From contig JAABRB010000137.1 in NCBI GenBank assembly GCA_011391185.1, forward strand, positions 1 through 8,348: a DNA stretch of 8,348 nucleotides. The letters run 5' to 3'. The translations under genes were made by a program, and so were the position numbers. Source of the stretch: Betaproteobacteria bacterium. Lineage in GTDB: Bacteria > Pseudomonadota > Gammaproteobacteria > Burkholderiales > SG8-39. Below, in pieces: positions 1 to 6,041 of this stretch; positions within the stretch are counted from its first letter, which is position 1; each line of letters begins with the position of its first letter. The notes below the pieces were generated by a model. That model had not been told where the DNA came from. It ran no database searches and worked only from the letters and a program-made list of their open reading frames with translations.

Positions 1-2
1 AC

Positions 3-1184
3 GACCTCACCGAGATCCTGGTCAGGCGGAGCCTCGAGACGCTGTTGTGGATGCGCGAGAAGGGCGTGCGCTTCGTGCCGATCTACGGCCGCCAGGCGTT
101 CAAGATCGACGGCAGATTCAAGTTCTGGGGCGGGCTCACGGTCGAGGCATGGGGCGGCGGCGAAGGATTGGTGGAAGCCTGGACCAAGTCCGCGCAGAAG
201 CACGGCATCGATATCTGGTACGCCGCGCGTGCCGTATCGCTCATCGCCGATGATGACGGCGTGCAGGGCGTCCGCGTGAAGAAGGACGGCAAGACCATCG
301 AGGTGCGCGCGAAGAGCGTCGTGCTCGCGGGCGGCGGCTTCCAGGCCAATCCCGAGTGGCGCGCGCGCTATCTCGGCGCGGGCTGGGAGCTCGCCAAGGT
401 GCGCGGCACGCGGTTCAACACCGGCGACGTGATCAGGATGGCGCTCGATATCGGCGCCGCGCCCGTGGGCAACTGGTCCGGCTGTCACGCCGTGGGCTGG
501 GAGCGGAACGCGCCCGAGTTCGGCGATCTCGCCGTGGGCGACCAGTTCCAGAAGCACTCGTATCCGTTCGGAATCATGCTGAACGCCGAAGGGAAGCGCT
601 TCGTCGACGAGGGCGCGGACTTCCGGAACTACACCTACGCGAAGTACGGTCGGGTGATCCTCAGCCAGCCGGGACAGTTCGCCTGGCAAGTGTTCGATGC
701 CAAGGTCAAGCACCTGCTGCGCGACGAGTACAAGATCAAGCAGGTCACCAAGGTCACGGCTCAGACGCTGGAAGAGCTCGTCGGCAAGCTCGACGACGTC
801 GATGCGGCGGCCGCGCTCGCGGAGATCAAGGCCTACAACGCAGCGGTCAAGACCGGGGTCCCCTTCAATCCGAACGTCAAAGACGGCCGGTGTACCGAGA
901 GGCTTGCGGTGCCCAAATCCAACTGGGCGAACGTGCTCGACACCCCGCCCTACGAGGCCTACGCGGTAACCTGCGGGATCACGTTCACCTTCGGCGGCCT
1001 CAGGATCAACACCGATGCCCAGGTCATGAATACCGACGGAGAACCCATTCCCGGCCTCTATGCGGCGGGCGAGCTGGTCGGTGGCATCTTCTACTTCAAC
1101 TACCCCGGTGGGACCGGCCTCACCAACGGCGCAGTATTCGGCAAACTCGCCGGCACAAACGCCGCCGCTGCGGCGATGAAGTAG
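3..1184 (+). CDS. FAD-dependent dehydrogenase, tricarballylate dehydrogenase (TcuA)-like, 5' partial
   Basis: The reading frame is open from base 3 to the TAG at 1182-1184 (393 residues visible), so the gene starts left of the window. The N-terminal dinucleotide-binding GxGxxG segment is missing; roughly 90-130 residues are absent if the family length is usual. What is seen: a strand plus AGGGF turn (SVVLAGGGFQANPEW, about 327-362) of the FAD_binding_2 fold, GKRFVDE...DFRNY (591-632), ITFTFGGLRIN (978-1010), an FAD-contacting GLYAAGE (about 1053-1073), and NYPGGTGLTNGAVFG (1098-1142). This end signature is typical of TcuA-like members of the fumarate reductase/succinate dehydrogenase flavoprotein superfamily. 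TcuA oxidises tricarballylate to cis-aconitate; the substrate here is unknown and the superfamily assignment is surer than the exact function. Cytosolic. It lies upstream of the ThDP gene, separated by 174 bases with twin hairpins, so it may or may not share a transcript with the genes downstream. Confidence 0.85.
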   Translation, partial: DLTEILVRRSLETLLWMREKGVRFVPIYGRQAFKIDGRFKFWGGLTVEAWGGGEGLVEAWTKSAQKHGIDIWYAARAVSLIADDDGVQGVRVKKDGKTIEVRAKSVVLAGGGFQANPEWRARYLGAGWELAKVRGTRFNTGDVIRMALDIGAAPVGNWSGCHAVGWERNAPEFGDLAVGDQFQKHSYPFGIMLNAEGKRFVDEGADFRNYTYAKYGRVILSQPGQFAWQVFDAKVKHLLRDEYKIKQVTKVTAQTLEELVGKLDDVDAAAALAEIKAYNAAVKTGVPFNPNVKDGRCTERLAVPKSNWANVLDTPPYEAYAVTCGITFTFGGLRINTDAQVMNTDGEPIPGLYAAGELVGGIFYFNYPGGTGLTNGAVFGKLAGTNAAAAAMK

Positions 1185-1203
1185 CGGCTCGCGGTGCGCT
1201 GAA

Positions 1204-1271
1204 GGGGATTTACAAGGGGCTTGCCCCTTGTTCCGATTGGGGAATATACAAGGGGATTCTCCCCTTGTTCG
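1204..1271. repeat. Tandem pair of near-identical palindromic units (twin hairpins)
   Basis: Two units lie head to tail, at 1204-1235 and 1239-1271. Each has the form GGGGA, a short AT-rich stretch, ACAAGGGG, a 4-5 base loop, CCCCTTGT, then TC and G. Hairpin 1 pairs 1212-1219 with 1224-1231 around loop CTTG. Hairpin 2 pairs 1248-1255 with 1261-1268 around ATTCT. The stems are 8 bp and identical, while loops and spacers differ. The pair sits between the flavoprotein stop and the ThDP gene start. It could act as a weak double terminator or an mRNA-stabilising element, although there is no long T run after either stem. It could also be a dispersed intergenic palindromic repeat. Confidence 0.8.
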
Positions 1272-1343
1272 TAAAACCGGGGTAGGTCCGGCAAGATCGT
1301 GGTCTTGATCGAGGTCGCCGCCCCCGGCGTTCCTCGATCGCCT

Positions 1344-1353
1344 GGAGAGGGAG
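1344..1353 (+). promoter_or_regulatory. Ribosome binding site deciding the ThDP enzyme start
   Basis: The purine-rich GGAGAGGGAG lies 5 bases before the ATG at 1359. An in-frame GTG at 1299 has no comparable site, and the 20 residues it would add do not resemble the family N-terminus. The ATG gives MAKMKGAAIITEFLVKEKI, which starts as ThDP enzymes of this class do. Confidence 0.75.
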
Positions 1354-1358
1354 AACGC

Positions 1359-3164
1359 ATGGCCAAGATGAAGGGTGCGGCAATCATCACCGAATTCCTG
1401 GTGAAGGAGAAAATTCCCTACGTGTTCGGGATCTGCGGGCACGGCAACGTGGGACTGCTCGACGAGCTGTACAACGTGGCGGACAAAGTGAAGTACGTGT
1501 CGCCGCGCCACGAGCAAGTCGCCGGCCACATGGCCGACGGCTACTTCCGTGTGAAGCACGAGGCGGTCGCAACGCTCACGTCGACCGGGCCCGGATCGGC
1601 CAACATCATCATGGCGCTCGCGGTGGCGCAGACCGATTCCTCCGCGCTGCTCGCCATCACCGCCAACGTGCCCACGTCGCAGTTCAATCGGTCCCCGTTC
1701 CAGGAGCTCAACCGCCACAATCAGGCGGACTACCCGAATGTGGTGCGGCCGGTGGTGAAGCGCAGCTTTCAGCCCACGCGCGTCGAGATGCTGCCGCTCG
1801 CGCTGCGCCAGGCGGCCACCACGATGACGAGCGGGCGCCCCGGTCCGGTCAACGTCGATGTGCCCTTCAATCTTTTCCAGGAAGAAGCGGACGTCGTGCT
1901 CGAAGCGCCCTGGAACGGCATGAATCTTCGCCGCAGCGGCGCCTCGCAGGAGGACGTCAACAAGACGCTCGACCTGCTGCTCGCGGCGAAGCGTCCGGCG
2001 CTCTTCATCGGCCACGGTGTGACGCTCTCGGAAGCCTCGGCCGAGCTCACTGCGCTCGCGAAGCGCCTCAGCATCCCGGTGATCAGCTCGCCGAACGGGA
2101 TGGGCTGCCTGAACATGGACAACCCGCTGTCGGTCGGCTTCATCGGCCGCAACGGTGCCTACCCCGCGAACCAGGCCGGGCGCCACGCCGATCTCGTGCT
2201 CGCGATCGGCGCACGCTTCGACGACCGCTCATCGTCCTCGTGGATCCCGGGATATTCATGGAATTTCCCGCGCACGTTGCTCATCCACGTCGATGTCGAC
2301 CACGCCGAGATCGGCCGCAACTATCCGCCCGACCTCGGCATCCTCGCCGACGCAAAAGCCTTTCTCGAGCAGCTTCTCGCTGCCCTCTCCAACCGGAAGC
2401 TCGACGGCACGCAGCGCCTGACCGAATGGCAGGCGCAGATCGCGGGCTGGAAGAAGGAGTGGGACGCCTACACGCGACCCAATTTCGAGATTCACGCCGC
2501 GCCGCTGCGACCCGAGCGCGTGGTGGCCGATTGCCGCGCGGTGCTGCCTGACGACGCGATCATCTCGCTCGATTCCGGTGTGCATCACAACTGGTACATG
2601 CAGTTCTGGAACGCGCGCCGTCCGCAGACGATGCTCAATACCTGGGGCTATTCGGGCATGGGCTTCGGACCCTGCGCGATCCTCGGCGCCAAGCTTGCCG
2701 CGCCCGACCGGCCGTGCGTGGCGATCTGCGGAGACGGCGGCTTCACCATGGTGCCGCACGTGCTGTGCACCGCGGTCGAGTACAACATCCCCGCGGTGTG
2801 GGTGGTGTGGAACAACTTCTCCTGGGCCGCGATCCGCGACATCCAGTACGGCCTCTTCAAGGGACGCGAGATCGGCACCGGGTTCTACGAAGGCCCCGAG
2901 GGCAAACCCTACAACCCGGACTTCGCCGCGTGGGCGCGCGCCGCCGGCGTGGAAGGCATGACGGTCACCAAATCGCAGGATTTCAAGGGCGCGCTCGAGC
3001 ATGCGGTCAAGCTCGGCAAGCCCTGCCTCATCGATGTGCACGTCGACCAGAACATCCGCCCGCCGTCGACCGGCACCTGGCAGCTGCCGCCGATCCCCTA
3101 CCCCGAGCCGGCCTTCGGCAAAGCCGCGCCCTTCACGGAGAAGTCGCCATGGCCCGGAAACTGA
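1359..3164 (+). CDS. ThDP-dependent enzyme, acetolactate synthase-like (not true AHAS)
   Basis: The protein has 601 residues, a usual length for the pyruvate oxidase/acetohydroxyacid synthase family. Domain order: N-terminal PYR domain (about 1-170) with the cofactor-activating glutamate E52 in PRHEQVAGHMADGY; central domain (about 190-330); C-terminal PP domain (about 380-570) with the Mg-ThDP motif GDG (458-460), 24 residues, then NN (485-486). Such enzymes cleave or join C-C bonds next to a carbonyl through a ThDP adduct in the cytosol; the substrate is not evident. After NN the sequence is FSWAAIRDIQYGLF, without the GMVxQWQ segment of biosynthetic acetohydroxyacid synthase. No regulatory-subunit gene (ilvN) lies nearby, so a catabolic 2-oxo acid decarboxylase, lyase or carboligase is more likely. 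The C-terminal tail beyond about residue 570 is proline-rich. The stop overlaps the cupin gene by 16 bases, which implies coupled translation and a joint pathway role. Confidence 0.9.
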   Translation: MAKMKGAAIITEFLVKEKIPYVFGICGHGNVGLLDELYNVADKVKYVSPRHEQVAGHMADGYFRVKHEAVATLTSTGPGSANIIMALAVAQTDSSALLAITANVPTSQFNRSPFQELNRHNQADYPNVVRPVVKRSFQPTRVEMLPLALRQAATTMTSGRPGPVNVDVPFNLFQEEADVVLEAPWNGMNLRRSGASQEDVNKTLDLLLAAKRPALFIGHGVTLSEASAELTALAKRLSIPVISSPNGMGCLNMDNPLSVGFIGRNGAYPANQAGRHADLVLAIGARFDDRSSSSWIPGYSWNFPRTLLIHVDVDHAEIGRNYPPDLGILADAKAFLEQLLAALSNRKLDGTQRLTEWQAQIAGWKKEWDAYTRPNFEIHAAPLRPERVVADCRAVLPDDAIISLDSGVHHNWYMQFWNARRPQTMLNTWGYSGMGFGPCAILGAKLAAPDRPCVAICGDGGFTMVPHVLCTAVEYNIPAVWVVWNNFSWAAIRDIQYGLFKGREIGTGFYEGPEGKPYNPDFAAWARAAGVEGMTVTKSQDFKGALEHAVKLGKPCLIDVHVDQNIRPPSTGTWQLPPIPYPEPAFGKAAPFTEKSPWPGN

Positions 3165-3544
3165 AACCGAAGCGCGCTTTGTCCAACCCCAACTCATCGA
3201 TCCGCAACATCGCCGAGGTCGACTGGGAGGACCTGCCGGGCCATTTCGGCGGCGCCTACTCGAAATTTCTCGTCCATCCCGACACCACCGGCGCAAAGCA
3301 CGTCGACTACCGCATCTCCTGCTATCAGCCGCGTGCCTATGTCGAGCTGCACGCACACAAGATCCAGGAGCAGATCTACCACGTGCTCGAGGGCGAAGGC
3401 GTGATGCAGATCGGCGCCAGGCGCCAGGTGGTCCGCCGCCACGACGTCATCTTCATCACGCCCGGCGTCAAGCACGCGATCTACAATACCGGCATCACCG
3501 ATCTCATCTTCATCGTCGTCACCACGCCGCCGCGCGACGAGTGA
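3149..3544 (+). CDS. Small single-domain cupin protein
   Basis: 131 residues, starting at an ATG inside the end of the ThDP gene (16-base overlap) with GGAG at 3137-3140, 8 bases upstream. After a basic N-terminus (MARKLKPKR), one cupin barrel follows. Motif 1 is HAHKIQEQIYHVLEGEG (68-84), with metal-ligand candidates H68 and H70. Motif 2 is HDVIFITPGVKHAIYN (98-113), with H109. At the usual glutamate-ligand spacing before the GEG turn there is Q75, with E74 just before it, so metal binding may be atypical. Small Cupin_2 proteins in catabolic operons serve as dioxygenases, isomerases or decarboxylases, or as ligand binders. The sequence does not decide which. The tight overlap suggests it works on the substrate or product of the ThDP enzyme. 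Cytosolic; no signal peptide. Confidence 0.85.
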   Translation: MARKLKPKRALSNPNSSIRNIAEVDWEDLPGHFGGAYSKFLVHPDTTGAKHVDYRISCYQPRAYVELHAHKIQEQIYHVLEGEGVMQIGARRQVVRRHDVIFITPGVKHAIYNTGITDLIFIVVTTPPRDE

Positions 3545-3577
3545 CGTGATGAGCGCTTAGGGGCTTGCGGAGCGCGC

Positions 3578-4468
3578 GTGGCTGGCTTGACGATTGCCGT
3601 CTTCACGAAAAACCGGACCAACCCCGCCTATGAGGGCGCCAGGCTCGGGGCCGATCGCGTTGCCGCGGCGCATGGCGTGCGTACCGTGCACTACGTCCCC
3701 GAGACGCCGGACGACGTCGCGCAGCAGATCGAATTGATCGGCCGCGCCATCGCGGCCCGACCGAACGCGATCGTATTCGTGCCGGTCCACGAGACCGCGG
3801 CCAACACGGCCATTCTCGAGATCAACGCCGCCGGCATTCCCCTCTTCAATCTGATCGTGCCCACCACCGCGGGGGAGCGCGTCACCTTCGTCGGTTCCGA
3901 CGATGCCGCGCTGGCCACATCGATCACGCGCCACCTCGCGAGACATCTGGGAGACCGTGGGCGCGTCGTCGTCCTCGAGGGCTCCCCGGCATCGCCGACG
4001 AGCCGGCACAGGCACGCCGGCATCCTGATCGGGATCGCAATGTCCCGGCCGCTCGCCGTGGCCGCCTCGGTACGCGGAGACTACCAGCGCGCGACAGCGG
4101 CGGAAGCCATGACGAAGCTGCTCGCTGCGGGGGTGGCGTTCGACGGCGTGATCGCGGCGAATGACACCATGGCCCTCGGCGCCCTCGACGTGCTTGAACG
4201 ACACGGGCTCGCCCGGCCGGTGGTGGGCATCAACGCGATCCCCGAGGCGATCGAGGCGATCCGCGCGGGGCGCATGCTGGCGACTGCCGACTACGACGCG
4301 ATGAAGATGGCCTGTGTCGCGACGGAGGCGGCGGTGCGCCACCTGCGCGGCGAGCAGGTTCCGGCCGCCATCATGCTTCCCGTACAGGTCGTCGACGCGT
4401 CCAACTGCGCTTTCTGGGACCGGCCTTATGCAGAACGCGAACGCCCTGCGTGGGACAGCGTCGTGTAG
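3578..4468 (+). CDS. RbsB-like type I ligand-binding protein without signal peptide
   Basis: 296 residues from GTG at 3578, with GGAG at 3569-3572 five bases before it. The fold is that of sugar-type periplasmic binding proteins (Peripla_BP_4) and LacI ligand domains. It shows an N-terminal beta-alpha start LTIAVFTKNRTNPAYEGAR (4-22), the hinge-side VVVLEGSPASPTSRHRHAG (130-148), ANDTMALGAL (194-203), VVGINAIPEAIEAIRAGRMLAT (215-236), and a C-terminal FWDRPYAERERPAW. The mature fold begins at residue 4, with neither signal peptide nor DNA-binding helix-turn-helix. The stop of the cupin (3542-3544) is in the same frame and no start codon lies between, so no longer N-terminus is possible. In RbsB an Asp of the GFD motif binds the sugar; here the equivalent is GIN (N219). 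It may be a cytosolic sensor or binding protein. No matching sugar-type permease is in the window. Confidence 0.82.
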   Translation: MAGLTIAVFTKNRTNPAYEGARLGADRVAAAHGVRTVHYVPETPDDVAQQIELIGRAIAARPNAIVFVPVHETAANTAILEINAAGIPLFNLIVPTTAGERVTFVGSDDAALATSITRHLARHLGDRGRVVVLEGSPASPTSRHRHAGILIGIAMSRPLAVAASVRGDYQRATAAEAMTKLLAAGVAFDGVIAANDTMALGALDVLERHGLARPVVGINAIPEAIEAIRAGRMLATADYDAMKMACVATEAAVRHLRGEQVPAAIMLPVQVVDASNCAFWDRPYAERERPAWDSVV

Positions 4469-4486
4469 CGCCTCGCCTGAATTCGC

Positions 4487-4492
4487 TATATT
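4487..4492 (+). promoter_or_regulatory. Possible -10 box before the LVIVD gene
   Basis: TATATT lies in the short, locally AT-rich gap (4469-4515) between the binding-protein gene and the propeller gene. It matches TATAAT at five of six positions. No good -35 element is seen 16-18 bases upstream (TGTAGC at 17), so this is a weak call. If used, transcription would start near 4499, only a few bases before the ATG at 4505. Confidence 0.25.
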
Positions 4493-4515
4493 CTTTGCGC
4501 CCCGATGAGTCCCGT

Positions 4516-5745
4516 ATGAATCCCGTCGCGTCCCGCAACATCAAGTTCTTGAGCCATTCGGACATGGATGGCCGCGCAGACGGCGTTCAGGTCATGGTGC
4601 ATCGCGGCTACGCCTACGTCGGCCACGGGTTCAGCAACGGCATCACGACCCTCGATGTCCGTGACCCGAAGCACCCCAAGGTGGTCGATTTCATCGCGTG
4701 CCCGCCCGGCACGCGGGCGCTGCATCTGCAGACGCACGAGGACCTGCTCCTTGCCGTCAACGCGCCGAGCGTCTGGACCATGCAGCAGTTCCAGACCGAC
4801 AAGGCCTACTTCGGCGGCTCGCCGGCGGACCGGCTGGCCGGGACGGGGAACGCATTCACGCCCGGCATCCGCGTCTACGACATTTCGAAGCCCGCAAAGC
4901 CTGCCGAGATCGGCTTCATGCCGGTCGACGGCATCGGCCCGCACCGCATCTGGTACGTGGGCGGACGCTACGCATATGCTTCCATCCACTTCGCGGACTT
5001 CACCGACCATATCCTCGCGGTCATCGACATGTCCAACCCGCGCGCGCCGCACGTCGTCGGCCGCTGCTGGCTGCCCGGCATGTGGCGGGGCGGCGGCGAG
5101 ACGCCGACGTGGCGCGCGGGGCGTCGCTATGCGCTCCACCACGCGCTGGTCGCCGGCAACTACGCCTACGGCTGCTGGCGCGACGGCGGCTTGAGCGTGA
5201 TGGACGTGTCCGATCCGGTCCGGCCGAGACTCATCGCGCATCGCAATACCGATCCGCCCTTCGGCGGCGGAACCCATTCGCCACTGCCGCTGCCGGACCG
5301 CAATCTGCTCGTCGTCGCCGACGAGCCGGCGTCGGCCCACTGCAGCGAGGGCCTGCGCTACATCTGGATGGTCGACATCCGCGAGCCGGCGAACCCGGTG
5401 ACGATTGCGACGTTTCCGCAGCCCGACGAGGTCGATTACTGCGCGAAAGGCGGCTTCTTCGGCGCGCACAACTTGCACGAGAATCGGCCCGGCGCGTTCC
5501 AGAGCTCGCGCCTGATCTTCGCGACGTATTACAACGCGGGAGTTCGGGTCTTCGATATCGAAGACCCGTTCCGTCCGCGCCCGGTGGCCTACTACGTGCC
5601 GCCGAACCCGGAGCGCATGATGGATCCGCGCCCCAACCGGCCGCAGATCATCCAGTCCGCCGATTGCTACGTCGACCGGAACGGGGTCATGTTCCTGACG
5701 GACCCCAACGCCGGCCTGAATATCCTGCAGTTCGAGGGGGCCTGA
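4516..5745 (+). CDS. LVIVD-repeat beta-propeller protein
   Basis: 409 residues from ATG 4516. About seven blades are visible, each ending in a D(I/V)xxPxxP-type turn: TTLDVRDPKHP (44-54), IRVYDISKPAKP (118-129), LAVIDMSNPRAP (167-178), LSVMDVSDPVRP (226-237), IWMVDIREPANP (283-294), VRVFDIEDPFRP (343-354), and a closing GLNILQFEG (400-408). This is the LVIVD repeat family (PF08309), of unknown function and often at the cell surface. This copy has no signal peptide and is probably cytosolic. Five blades carry a histidine just before the inner strand (H70, H143, H209/H210, H254, H318). The start choice is not certain: no clear ribosome binding site precedes it, and an in-frame GTG at 4450 would add 22 residues overlapping the upstream gene. 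The homology-like region begins near SRNIKFLSHSDMDG, which favours 4516. It is separated from the previous gene by 47 bases and is likely co-transcribed with it. Confidence 0.85.
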   Translation: MNPVASRNIKFLSHSDMDGRADGVQVMVHRGYAYVGHGFSNGITTLDVRDPKHPKVVDFIACPPGTRALHLQTHEDLLLAVNAPSVWTMQQFQTDKAYFGGSPADRLAGTGNAFTPGIRVYDISKPAKPAEIGFMPVDGIGPHRIWYVGGRYAYASIHFADFTDHILAVIDMSNPRAPHVVGRCWLPGMWRGGGETPTWRAGRRYALHHALVAGNYAYGCWRDGGLSVMDVSDPVRPRLIAHRNTDPPFGGGTHSPLPLPDRNLLVVADEPASAHCSEGLRYIWMVDIREPANPVTIATFPQPDEVDYCAKGGFFGAHNLHENRPGAFQSSRLIFATYYNAGVRVFDIEDPFRPRPVAYYVPPNPERMMDPRPNRPQIIQSADCYVDRNGVMFLTDPNAGLNILQFEGA

Positions 5746-5800
5746 ACGCGCGCGGGCCGCCGAGCGAAGCGTGCCTGACCGGCCTGACGGAGCGCCAAAG

Positions 5801-5825
5801 CGGGTATCACTGCGGCTTATACCCG
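5801..5825. repeat. Inverted repeat, possible operator or weak hairpin
   Basis: CGGGTAT (5801-5807) and ATACCCG (5819-5825) are perfect 7-base complements separated by 11 bases, 18 bases centre to centre. This geometry fits a dimeric regulator site or a short hairpin downstream of the propeller gene. No T run follows, so it is not a standard terminator. Confidence 0.4.
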
Positions 5826-5966
5826 TGCACGCAATTCCGTATTACTCGCCGTCCGGGCGCACTTTTAGACTGCCTCGGTGGCGAGGATACGCCGGCGCAA
5901 AGCGCGGCGGCATTCGGCGGTCTGCTGTCGTCGCCGGTGGGCTACATTCGAACGGAGGAGGCGACC

Positions 5967-5984
5967 GTGAGGGACAAAGGATAA
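5967..5984 (+). other. Five-codon leader-like frame with strong ribosome binding site
   Basis: GGAGGAGG at 5954-5961 is followed after five bases by GTG (5967), then AGG GAC AAA GGA and TAA (5982-5984). The frame encodes fM-R-D-K-G. The site is as strong as that of the downstream binding-protein gene, whose ATG lies 57 bases after the TAA. It could be a leader peptide, a standby ribosome site, or the remnant of a lost gene start. The SD-to-start geometry is directly seen; use by ribosomes is inferred. Confidence 0.35.
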
Positions 5985-6028
5985 ATTCAATTCGTGCGGA
6001 TCACCGCGGCACCAATCGATGTTCATAT

Positions 6029-6035
6029 AAGGAGG
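6029..6035 (+). promoter_or_regulatory. Consensus ribosome binding site of the importer binding protein
   Basis: AAGGAGG, a full Shine-Dalgarno match, lies 6 bases before ATG 6042. It decides the start against an in-frame GTG at 5994, which would put extra residues in front of a normal signal peptide. Confidence 0.9.
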
Positions 6036-6041
6036 CGTCAC

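Larger units (their letters stand above)
5746..6041 (+). other. 296-base spacer before the importer genes
   Basis: No convincing protein gene fills this spacer. It holds an imperfectly flanked 7-bp inverted repeat (CGGGTAT 5801-5807 with ATACCCG 5819-5825), a small 5-bp hairpin (CCTCG 5873-5877 with CGAGG 5882-5886), and a strong ribosome binding site with a five-codon frame (5954-5984). An AT-richer stretch follows (about 5976-6030), and the ribosome binding site of the binding-protein gene ends it. It is the only spacer near 300 bases and the obvious place for the promoter of the importer operon, but I cannot assign -35/-10 boxes with confidence. Confidence 0.6.

Noticed and set aside
1212..1268. 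Twin hairpins as a classical intrinsic terminator
   Set aside because: Stems are followed by only TTGT-type ends partly inside the stem, with no run of T residues. I keep them as repeats with a possible attenuating role.
1204..1282. G-quadruplex from the GGGG runs
   Set aside because: Loops between runs are 8, 19 and 9 bases, too long for a confident call, and simple hairpins explain the sequence better.
1359..3164. Biosynthetic acetohydroxyacid synthase (IlvB/IlvI)
   Set aside because: The post-NN segment lacks GMVxQWQ, no small-subunit gene is adjacent, and the neighbours are catabolic and transport genes.
2256..3356. Long open frame on the minus strand (366 codons) opposite the ThDP enzyme and cupin
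   Set aside because: It lies opposite two clearly recognisable genes, its product is Arg- and Gly-rich without any family motif, and GC-rich codon bias on the + strand readily produces such antisense frames.
3557..4342. Minus-strand open frame (261 codons) opposite the binding-protein gene
   Set aside because: Arg/His/Gly-rich translation with no motif, fully covered by a + strand gene with clear family signatures.
3578..4468. LacI-family transcription regulator
   Set aside because: There is no N-terminal helix-turn-helix and no upstream in-frame sequence that could encode one; the fold starts at residue 4.
4486..5478. Minus-strand open frame (330 codons) opposite the propeller gene
   Set aside because: The product shows no domain pattern and has the low-complexity Arg/Ala/Val composition of an antisense shadow; the + strand gene is well supported.
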